8,495 bases of DNA from Candidatus Nesterenkonia stercoripullorum (lineage in GTDB: Bacteria > Actinomycetota > Actinomycetes > Actinomycetales > Micrococcaceae). Positions 1-5,410 of this stretch are shown one piece after another. The stretch's first letter is position 1, and every line of letters starts with the position of its first letter. Location of the stretch: positions 1 through 8,495 of the forward strand of contig DXGD01000349.1 in NCBI GenBank assembly GCA_019114115.1. The letters are read 5' to 3'. The notes under the pieces were generated by a model. It searched no databases, was not told the origin of the DNA, and saw nothing but the letters and a program-made list of their open reading frames with translations. A program made the position numbers and the translations under genes.

Positions 1-151
1 GCTCCGGGGTCACCACATCCATGATGACACCGCCTTTGAGCATATGCGCCAGGCCGGTGTTCACCGCCGTTGCACCCTGAGTGGGCGGGGTGGTCTCAAC
101 GGTTGACGACACTGCGTTCGCAGTGCCGGTCTGTGAAGCGTCAGTGCTCAC
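1..151 (-). CDS. pdxS: PdxS, pyridoxal 5'-phosphate synthase lyase subunit (N-terminal 50 codons only)
   Basis: Only the first 50 codons are present; the gene runs off the left edge. PdxS makes pyridoxal 5'-phosphate from ribose 5-phosphate, glyceraldehyde 3-phosphate and ammonia supplied by the glutaminase PdxT, in the cytoplasm. The identification rests on the highly conserved PdxS opening: residues 35-50 read GLAHMLKGGVIMDVVT-PE, close to GMAEMQKGGVIMDV in other PdxS proteins. The Asp of GGVIMDV (residue 45) matches the Asp that binds the sugar substrate in the family. The start is GTG at 149-151, chosen because a strong Shine-Dalgarno lies 4 nt upstream. Residues 1-30 are a Thr/Ser/Ala-rich extension ahead of the usual start, longer than in Bacillus PdxS. 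The gene lies 89 bp downstream of pspA on the same strand, so read-through is possible but an own promoter is equally likely. pdxT is not visible. Confidence 0.93.
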   Translation of the reverse strand, partial: MSTDASQTGTANAVSSTVETTPPTQGATAVNTGLAHMLKGGVIMDVVTPE

Positions 152-155
152 GGAT

Positions 156-162
156 CCTCCTC
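156..162 (-). promoter_or_regulatory. Ribosome binding site of pdxS
   Basis: On the minus strand GAGGAGG lies 4 nt before GTG (149-151). It fixes the non-ATG start of pdxS. An AT-rich TATTTT (163-168) just upstream resembles a -10 box, but a start site 6-7 nt downstream of it would cut into the ribosome site, so I do not call it a promoter. Confidence 0.75.
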
Positions 163-240
163 AAAATACGATGCGAATATCGGTGCTGCGGTGGCTGCTC
201 TGGTGGGGTCGGGGCCCTACAGATAACCACCTGGGGGTCA

Positions 241-1059
241 TTATCGACGCTCGTCGTCGGTCTCCAGGGCAGCAAGGTCGGCTTCTGTCACGTCTTCGGC
301 GGAGTAGCCTGTGCCGCCGGCGTTCGAGCCGATCTCTGCCCGGCTCTGCGACCCGCTCTTCAGCGCGGCGAGGCGAGCATCGATCTCAGTCTGCTCGCCG
401 AGGTCCTCAAGAGCCTCGAACTGCGCATCCAACGACGACGCCGCCAGCTCGGACTGACCCCGCACGCGGGCTTCCTCGCGGCGGATCTTCTCCTCGAACC
501 GGCCGACCTCTGAAGTCGGATCCATCACGTCGATGGACTTGACCGCCTCATGGACCTGGGACTGGGCGTGGGCGGCCTTGGAGCGGGCGATCAGCTCATC
601 CCGCTTGGAGACCAGCTGCTGACGCTTGGACTTCATCTGCTCGAGCCCGGTTTTGAGCCGATCGACCATCTCCCGCTGGGAGGAGATGGTGGGCTCCGCG
701 GACTTGGCTGAGTTCTCCGCATCCATCTGCCGCTGGATCGCGACCTTGGCCAGGGCGTCGAACTTCTCCGAGTTCTCGGAGTTGCCCTGGGCGCGGAAAT
801 CATCGGCCTTGGTGGATGCGGCAAGCGCCTTCTGACCCCAGGACCGGGAGTTCTCAAGATCCTCGCGGTAGTCGTCCTCCATCATGCGAAGGTTGCCGAT
901 GGTCTGGGCCACGGCCTCCTCCGCCTCGGCGATGTTGTTGGTGAAGTCCCGCACCATCTGGTCCAGCATCTTCTCGGGATCTTCGGCGCGGTCGAGCATA
1001 GAGTTCACGTTGGCCCGGATGAGCTGGGACATCCGTCCGAAAATGGATTGCTTGGTCAA
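241..1059 (-). CDS. pspA: PspA/IM30 family envelope-stress protein
   Basis: This is a 272-residue PspA/IM30 (ESCRT-III-like) protein, a peripheral inner-membrane protein that oligomerises on the cytoplasmic face to protect membrane integrity under stress. The family signature is at the N-terminus: MTKQSIFGRMSQLIRANVNS, then MLDRAEDPEKMLDQMVRD (21-38), followed by a long charged coiled coil to about residue 230. The tail (235-272) is Ser/Gly-rich then acidic. The start is TTG at 1057-1059: an in-frame TGA lies 21 nt upstream, the next in-frame ATG (Met10) would remove the first conserved helix, and AGGAAAGGTGG is well placed. The stop is TAA at 241-243. It is the second gene of an operon, 37 nt after the coiled-coil membrane protein that ends at 1097. 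No regulator such as PspF or LiaR is visible. Confidence 0.93.
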   Translation of the reverse strand: MTKQSIFGRMSQLIRANVNSMLDRAEDPEKMLDQMVRDFTNNIAEAEEAVAQTIGNLRMMEDDYREDLENSRSWGQKALAASTKADDFRAQGNSENSEKFDALAKVAIQRQMDAENSAKSAEPTISSQREMVDRLKTGLEQMKSKRQQLVSKRDELIARSKAAHAQSQVHEAVKSIDVMDPTSEVGRFEEKIRREEARVRGQSELAASSLDAQFEALEDLGEQTEIDARLAALKSGSQSRAEIGSNAGGTGYSAEDVTEADLAALETDDERR

Positions 1060-1063
1060 GGGT

Positions 1064-1074
1064 CCACCTTTCCT
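1064..1074 (-). promoter_or_regulatory. Ribosome binding site deciding the TTG start of pspA
   Basis: On the minus strand AGGAAAGGTGG ends 4 nt before TTG (1057-1059); counted from its AAAGG core the spacing is 7 nt. Together with the in-frame TGA upstream it makes TTG the only sensible start. It sits in the 37-nt gap after the upstream gene's TGA, which fits one operon. Confidence 0.7.
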
Positions 1075-1096
1075 GATTCACATCTGTTGATACCGG

Positions 1097-2707
1097 TCAT
1101 GGCCGGTGGGCTTGGCTGCCCCCGGAGGGAGGCCCTGCTATTCCGCCGCCGAATCCGCCGGAACCGGGCGCCCCGCCTCCGGCACCGAAGCCACCCGCAC
1201 CGAAGCCACCCGCGCCGAAGCTTCCCGCTCCGAACCCGTATGTTCGGTACCTTCCCCGGCCGTACCGTCCGGAGCCGTAGCCATAGCCGAAGCCGCCGAA
1301 GGGGCCCGCGCCCCACCCGCTGCTTCCTCCGAACTCGGCCGAGCCGGCACCTGCCTCTCGCTCGGCGATCTGTGCGGCCTGGACGGCAAGCGTCTTGGCG
1401 GAGGTCGCCAGTTCCAGTGCCCTGGCCGGCTCGCTCGCGCCGATCTGCTGGGCCTCATCAAGATTTCGCTGGGCCTCAGCCATGCGCGCCCGCGCCGTCT
1501 GGCTCGCCGAACCGCGCCGCGAACGCAGGTAGTCGTGGGAGGACTGGACCTGGTTGCGGGCGGTGATGAGCTCAGCGTCGAGGGACTCCCGTGCACGGCG
1601 GTCCCTGGCATGGCGGTCCCGGACCGCGTCCAGCGGGCCGTCAAGCTCACGGTGGGCCTGCTCAAGGCCGTGGAGCAGGTCCATCGGGTCGATCAGCTCG
1701 GCTGATTCCAGCGCCGACCGGACGCGAGCGACGGCGGCTTCTGCGGCGGCGATCGGGCCAGCGAGGTCGTCGGCTTGGCCGGCGTCGTAGGTTGCGCGGG
1801 CCTGGGCGATGTCCTGCGTGGTCTGGCTCATCCCTGCGTCCAGATTGCGGCGCGCTCTGTCGAGCCGCTCGCCCATCTCTTCCATCGACTCCACGAGCTT
1901 CTCGGCATCGGCGGCTGCGGCCTCGCCTTCATGGATGGCGACTACGGCCTCGGACGTGTCGCGGCGCCCGACGGCGCCTTGGGCTGTGGCCAGCGAACGC
2001 TCGACGCTGCTGAGGGCTTCTGCGGATGTGGCCACATTGTCGCGGTACTGGACCAGGGCGGAGGGGGAGTACTTCGTCTCCAGCTCTGCCAGTGACGCCG
2101 CGGCGGCATCACGCCGCTGGGTCAGCGTGGCGTGCTGTGAGCGCAGGTGCTCGATGGCGGGGGCGGGGTCGCGTTCAAGGTGACGCAACTCGTCGAACTC
2201 CTCGCGATGGGCCTCGAGCATCTGGCTGACCTCTTCGCAGGAGTCGATGATCCGGATCAGCAGCTCGCGCACCTCCGACTCGGACTGAGGTGGGTCTCTG
2301 TCGACTCTGTGCTGCAGCCGGAAGGACTCGCTCAGCGAGCGTTTCGCCTTCTCCAGATCCTCCTGGAAGACCGCCACCTGCTCATCGCCGTAGGCCGCGG
2401 AGGCGAAGAGGATCTCCTGCTCTGAGCCGTTGACCTCATTGTCGGCGGCGACCAGAACGGTGCCTGCCTGCCGGTGGAGCTCGTCGATCGGCATCGTCGC
2501 ACGAGGATCCTCCGGCTTCTGCGGCTCCTCCAGGCCTCGGCTGCCTCCAGATGATGGCCGCGCGAGCATGGCGGAGCGTTTGCGTCCGGAGGAGAGGTAC
2601 AGTGCGCCGAGGCCGAGAAGCCCCAGCAGGACCGCACCGAGGATGAGCGGCCCGACGATGGCAGCCCCTGCGGTGAAGGGGACATCGACGAGCGAAGCAA
2701 TGAGCAT
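1097..2707 (-). CDS. Membrane-anchored coiled-coil protein with Gly-rich tail, TPM-family-like but lacking the TPM domain
   Basis: 536 residues. In order: a short N-terminus (1-12), one strongly hydrophobic helix (about 13-38), a basic GRKRS stop-transfer (41-45), a Ser/Pro/Glu linker (50-75), a long Ala/Glu/Arg-rich coiled coil (about 76-455), and a Gly/Tyr/Phe tail (459-530) with GFGAG repeats. Helix, coiled coil and Gly tail match the C-terminal two thirds of actinobacterial TPM-domain proteins found next to pspA; segments such as SEQEILFASAAYGDEQ and TKYSPSALVQYRDNV are characteristic. The usual N-terminal signal peptide and extracytoplasmic TPM domain (about 150 residues) are absent. An in-frame TAG lies 12 nt before the ATG, and only 157 bp separate this gene from htrA. 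Positive-inside reasoning places the coiled coil in the cytoplasm, where PspA acts. Family assignment is from memory of such proteins; function is unknown, and a membrane partner of PspA is inference. Confidence 0.8.
   Translation of the reverse strand: MLIASLVDVPFTAGAAIVGPLILGAVLLGLLGLGALYLSSGRKRSAMLARPSSGGSRGLEEPQKPEDPRATMPIDELHRQAGTVLVAADNEVNGSEQEILFASAAYGDEQVAVFQEDLEKAKRSLSESFRLQHRVDRDPPQSESEVRELLIRIIDSCEEVSQMLEAHREEFDELRHLERDPAPAIEHLRSQHATLTQRRDAAAASLAELETKYSPSALVQYRDNVATSAEALSSVERSLATAQGAVGRRDTSEAVVAIHEGEAAAADAEKLVESMEEMGERLDRARRNLDAGMSQTTQDIAQARATYDAGQADDLAGPIAAAEAAVARVRSALESAELIDPMDLLHGLEQAHRELDGPLDAVRDRHARDRRARESLDAELITARNQVQSSHDYLRSRRGSASQTARARMAEAQRNLDEAQQIGASEPARALELATSAKTLAVQAAQIAEREAGAGSAEFGGSSGWGAGPFGGFGYGYGSGRYGRGRYRTYGFGAGSFGAGGFGAGGFGAGGGAPGSGGFGGGIAGPPSGGSQAHRP
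1182..1241 (-). repeat. 15-bp tandem repeat encoding the GFGAG tail
   Basis: There are four units of 15 bp (1182-1196, 1197-1211, 1212-1226, 1227-1241). The first two are identical (GCACCGAAGCCACCC on the plus strand), the third differs at three bases and the fourth is degenerate. They encode the consecutive GFGAG-type motifs (about residues 490-511) of the coiled-coil membrane protein. In-frame units let copy number change without a frameshift. Confidence 0.85.
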
Positions 2708-2743
2708 GGGCTGAGTCTATAAGCCTCTCCGAAGCGTCGTCTA
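2708..2743 (-). promoter_or_regulatory. Probable leaderless promoter of the coiled-coil/pspA operon
   Basis: On the minus strand a -10-like TAGACT (2714-2719, fits TANNNT) ends 6 nt before the ATG at 2707. Transcription would therefore start at or next to the A of ATG, which is common in Actinobacteria. A partial -35, TAGACG (2738-2743; four of six matches to TTGACA), lies 18 bp further upstream. No Shine-Dalgarno is correctly spaced: GGAGAGG is 16 nt away. The site is inferred from sequence only. Confidence 0.5.
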
Positions 2744-2748
2744 TCAGC

Positions 2749-2760
2749 GAACGCCCGTTC
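2749..2760. promoter_or_regulatory. LexA (SOS) box-like palindrome in the divergent intergenic region
   Basis: GAACGCCCGTTC contains GAAC-N4-GTTC, the core of the Gram-positive/actinobacterial LexA operator. The outer bases fit only partly (GC before and CG after, against the expected TC and GA). It lies 5 bp upstream of the candidate -35 of the leftward operon and about 105 bp before the htrA start. A second overlapping inverted repeat, AACGCC-N6-GGCGTT, covers 2750-2767. Either may be a regulator site or chance. Confidence 0.3.
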
Positions 2761-2864
2761 CGGCGTTATCCAGCAGACGCCCAGTCAGCTATCGTCAGAG
2801 GCACAGAGTATGGAGTCACAATACTGATGAACTTCTTGAGACACCACTGCAAAGGCAGGTCATC

Positions 2865-4523
2865 ATGACTTCTGAACGCCAGGATCCTCAGCAGGGCCCT
2901 CAGCAGGACCCCCAGCACGAAGGAAGTGGCCAGGAGCCCACCCAGGGACCCGGCCAGGAGCCCGTTCGGTCGACACCAGGGCCCGAGCAGGACTGGTCTG
3001 ATCGCACTCAGCCGATCCCAGGTCAGATGCCGCTTGGGCCGCCTCCTGAAGCCCCTCCCGCGGAAGGGGGCCCGACGCACCAGAGCTGGCAGGGTGCGCC
3101 GTCCGGGTATGGCCACGCCCAAGGCTTCTCCGGCCAGGTACCGGAGCATCAGGATGCCCAGTTCGGCGCTGTCCCGTACGGGGCTGCCCCCTACGGCCAG
3201 GACCCGTACGGCGCAGCCCCCTACGGCGGTGGCCACTATCCTCCAGGGGCCGGGCCCTCGCCCGCCCCGGCCGGGGGTTCGCGGGGCCGCCGCAGCATCG
3301 GCGTCGGCGGGTTCGTCGCTGGCGTGGTGATCGCTGGTCTGCTCGGCGGTGGTATCGGCGCAGGGGCCACCGGCCTCCTCTCCGGCGGCGGGGACGGCCC
3401 CAGCTCCAGCTCTGGAATCGAGATCAACAATCCGGAGAACGCCTCGGCTGTGACGGCCGCGGCGTCCAAGGCCTCGCCCTCGGTGGTCACACTGGGCGTC
3501 AGCGACGGGGCGAACTCAGGGTCCGGCTCGGGCATCGTGCTCGACGACGAGGGCCATGTGCTGACGAACACGCACGTCGTCACCCTTGGCGGGGCGTCGG
3601 CGGATCCCACTGTGGAAGCCCGGATGAGTGACGGTTCGGTCACCTCGGCCGAGGTCGTGGGCACGGATCCGCTGAGCGACCTCGCCGTCGTCAAGCTGGA
3701 TGACACGGACGGGATCGAGCCTGCCGAGCTTGGGTCTTCCGGCGATCTGAACGTCGGCGACCCGGCGGTGGCCATCGGTGCGCCGCTGGGTCTTTCGGGC
3801 ACGGTGACCGACGGGATCGTCTCCACGCTGGACCGGACCATTTCGGTGGCCTCCTCAGCCGTCGAGGAAGAGCCCGGCGATCAGCCCAGCGACGCTCCCA
3901 ACGACGCGCCTGAGGGCGACGGCGGCCCCGGCGACGAGGACTCCGACGGTTTCGAGTTCTTCTTCCCCGATATGGAGGGCTCCTCGGCCCAGGGCGAGAT
4001 CTACATCAACGTCATCCAGACCGACGCTGCGATCAACCGCGGCAACTCAGGCGGCGCCCTGGTCGACGACGAAGGCAAGGTCATCGGCGTCAATGTGGCC
4101 ATCGCCTCGGCAGGAGGCATGACGGAGAGCGAGGGCGGCTCGATCGGCGTCGGGTTCGCGATCCCCATCGATTACGCCAAGCGCGTAGCGGACGACATCA
4201 TCGACGACGGAGAAGTCTCCCACGGCCTGCTGGGGGTGACGGTGGCTGCCGCCGGGCTTGAGGGCGGAGCCTCGGGCCAGCAGCAGGGCCAGCAGAGCTT
4301 CACCACCGGCGCCCTGGTCGACGAGGTCGCCGACGGATCACCGGCCGATGACGCCGGCTTCGAGCGCGGAGACGTCATCACCTCGGTCGACGGGCGGCCG
4401 GTGGAGGATTCCGTCTCGCTCACCGCCGTGGTGAGGGAGTACGCTGCCGGGGACACGATCTCGGTGACCTACCAGCGCGATGGGAACGAAGACACCGCGG
4501 ACGTCACGTTGGAGGGTATGTAG
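2865..4523 (+). CDS. HtrA/DegP-type membrane-anchored serine protease with one PDZ domain
   Basis: 552 residues. HtrA proteases degrade or process misfolded envelope proteins outside the membrane. Order of parts: a disordered Gln/Pro/Gly-rich cytoplasmic segment (1-140) with a PYGAAPYGQD repeat; a basic SRGRRS; one membrane helix (about 146-171); an S1C protease domain (about 195-448); a PDZ domain (about 453-548). The catalytic triad is visible: His237 in LTNTHVV, Asp272 in SDLAVVKLD, Ser395 in NRGNSGGALV. The family usually has NPGNSGG, so Arg replaces Pro here. A very acidic Pro/Gly-rich stretch (about 333-375) interrupts the domain between SGTVTDGIVSTLDR and INVIQTDAAIN. The ATG at 2865 is preceded by AAAGG and CAGG, a modest ribosome site. 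No clear promoter was found in the 157-bp upstream gap. The deacetylase gene follows after 4 nt, so the two are cotranscribed. The exact subfamily (PepD, HtrA or HtrB type) is not settled. Confidence 0.93.
   Translation: MTSERQDPQQGPQQDPQHEGSGQEPTQGPGQEPVRSTPGPEQDWSDRTQPIPGQMPLGPPPEAPPAEGGPTHQSWQGAPSGYGHAQGFSGQVPEHQDAQFGAVPYGAAPYGQDPYGAAPYGGGHYPPGAGPSPAPAGGSRGRRSIGVGGFVAGVVIAGLLGGGIGAGATGLLSGGGDGPSSSSGIEINNPENASAVTAAASKASPSVVTLGVSDGANSGSGSGIVLDDEGHVLTNTHVVTLGGASADPTVEARMSDGSVTSAEVVGTDPLSDLAVVKLDDTDGIEPAELGSSGDLNVGDPAVAIGAPLGLSGTVTDGIVSTLDRTISVASSAVEEEPGDQPSDAPNDAPEGDGGPGDEDSDGFEFFFPDMEGSSAQGEIYINVIQTDAAINRGNSGGALVDDEGKVIGVNVAIASAGGMTESEGGSIGVGFAIPIDYAKRVADDIIDDGEVSHGLLGVTVAAAGLEGGASGQQQGQQSFTTGALVDEVADGSPADDAGFERGDVITSVDGRPVEDSVSLTAVVREYAAGDTISVTYQRDGNEDTADVTLEGM
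3173..3232 (+). repeat. Two imperfect 30-bp tandem units in htrA
   Basis: Two adjacent 30-bp units (3173-3202 and 3203-3232) both begin CCCGTACGG and share most bases. They encode PYGAAPYGQD followed by PYGAAPYGGG in the disordered cytoplasmic part of the HtrA protein. This is ordinary low-complexity duplication. Confidence 0.7.
4511..4516 (+). promoter_or_regulatory. Ribosome binding site of the PIG-L deacetylase gene, inside the htrA 3' end
   Basis: GGAGGG lies within the last codons of htrA, 11 nt before ATG 4528. It favours this ATG over the open frame that extends upstream into htrA and over the second ATG at 4534. It also suggests translational coupling to htrA. Confidence 0.6.
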
Positions 4524-4527
4524 ACCT

Positions 4528-5370
4528 ATGACGATGCCTGCCGGCCACCCGGGCCCGGTCGATATCGATGCACTGATCAGCCACACGCACATGCGCCGTG
4601 TCCTGGCCTTCGGTGCGCATCCTGACGATCTCGACTTCGGCGCGGCCGCGACCATCGCCGCCCTGACCGCCCGTGGCATCCCCGTCACCCTGTGCCTGAT
4701 CACAGACGGGGATGCCGGCGGTTTCAGCGGCGAGCACGACGCCGAGGCCATGGCCGAGCGCCGGCGCGAGGAGCAGCACTCCGCGGCAGCCGAGCTGGGT
4801 GTGGAATCAACGATCTTCCTGGGGGAGCGGGACGGGTACGTCGAACCGGACCATGATCTGATCAAGTCCATGGTCCGGGTCATCCGCACTGTGAAACCCG
4901 ACCTGATCATGGGTCAGCACCCCGAGCGTGCCTGGGACCGTCTGCAGAAGTCCCATCCGGACCACCTGGCCAGCGGCGAGGCCCTGGTGCGGGCCTGCTA
5001 TCCGGCGGTGGAGAACCCATACGCCTATCCGGACCTGCTCCAGGACGAGGGCCTGGAGGCGTTCTACGTGCGCTGGCTGCTGCTCATGGCTGCGCCCCAG
5101 AACTACGACCTGATGACTGTGGATGTGACCGGACATGAGTCTGCCAAAATGGCGGCACTGCAGCGGCATGTGAGTCAGCATCCTGATCCGGACCGGATGA
5201 CGCAGTACGTCCTCGAGCAGATGCGGGCCCTGCATCACCGTGCCGGTGCCTCCGGTGCGTTCCGGCACGGAACCTCAGCGGGGCGGGACGAGTCGGCGGA
5301 GCTGCCCGGCTACGCCGAGGAGTTCCACCTCATCGAAGTCAACGGGCCGGCCACGATCGCCGGCTTCTAG
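4528..5370 (+). CDS. PIG-L/LmbE-family zinc-dependent deacetylase
   Basis: 280 residues. Members remove acetyl groups from N-acetylglucosamine-type substrates; relatives include MshB and Mca of mycothiol metabolism and BshB of bacillithiol metabolism. The family signatures are visible: AFGAHPDDLDFG at 27-38 (probable metal ligands His31 and Asp34, with Asp33 as likely general base), ITDGDAGG at 58-65, and SHPDH at 142-146 (His146 the likely third zinc ligand). No signal peptide or membrane helix is seen, so it is probably cytoplasmic. The ATG at 4528 was chosen because it lies 4 nt after the htrA stop and has GGAGGG upstream. The stop (TAG 5368-5370) faces the stop of the convergent gene, only 8 bp away. 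The substrate cannot be read from the sequence, and pairing with htrA does not suggest one. Confidence 0.9.
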   Translation: MTMPAGHPGPVDIDALISHTHMRRVLAFGAHPDDLDFGAAATIAALTARGIPVTLCLITDGDAGGFSGEHDAEAMAERRREEQHSAAAELGVESTIFLGERDGYVEPDHDLIKSMVRVIRTVKPDLIMGQHPERAWDRLQKSHPDHLASGEALVRACYPAVENPYAYPDLLQDEGLEAFYVRWLLLMAAPQNYDLMTVDVTGHESAKMAALQRHVSQHPDPDRMTQYVLEQMRALHHRAGASGAFRHGTSAGRDESAELPGYAEEFHLIEVNGPATIAGF

Positions 5371-5371
5371 A

Positions 5372-5410
5372 ACGGCGGCTACTCGTCCTCTGAGTCCGAG
5401 GAGCCGCCGT
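5372..5410. terminator. Strong stem-loop at the convergent gene junction (candidate bidirectional terminator)
   Basis: A 9-bp perfect arm (ACGGCGGCT, 5372-5380, with AGCCGCCGT, 5402-5410) is followed by one A/G mismatch and a further 4-bp stem (CTCG 5382-5385, CGAG 5397-5400) with an 11-nt loop. It starts 2 nt after the deacetylase stop codon and covers the last ten codons and stop of the convergent gene. There is no U-tract on either side, as is common for actinobacterial terminators, so termination is inferred from position and stem strength. Confidence 0.55.

Noticed and set aside
203..240. Terminator between pspA and pdxS
   Set aside because: Only a 5-bp stem with a G-U pair (CAGGT-N4-ATCTG on the minus strand) is found, with no U-tract; too weak to call.
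70..542. Open plus-strand frames over the pdxS start and the 3' end of pspA
   Set aside because: They are antisense to two well-recognised genes, have Arg/Ser-rich composition typical of shadow frames in high-G+C DNA, and lack ribosome sites.
2750..2767. AACGCC-N6-GGCGTT inverted repeat as a separate operator or terminator
   Set aside because: The arms are only 6 bp, G+C-rich and overlap the LexA-like palindrome; it cannot be told from chance, and no U-tract follows.
2766..3236. A 156-codon minus-strand frame over the htrA start and the intergenic region
   Set aside because: It overlaps the htrA 5' end in antisense, shows no ribosome site I trust and resembles no family; it is also not a remnant of the missing TPM domain.
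3236..3841. A 201-codon minus-strand frame inside htrA
   Set aside because: It is antisense to the conserved protease domain; its Ser/Pro/Thr-rich protein is what the complement of G/C-ending codons produces, and no family is recognisable.
4480..4527. Upstream extension of the deacetylase frame into htrA
   Set aside because: The extra residues lie entirely within the htrA C-terminal codons; ATG 4528 follows GGAGGG and the htrA stop.
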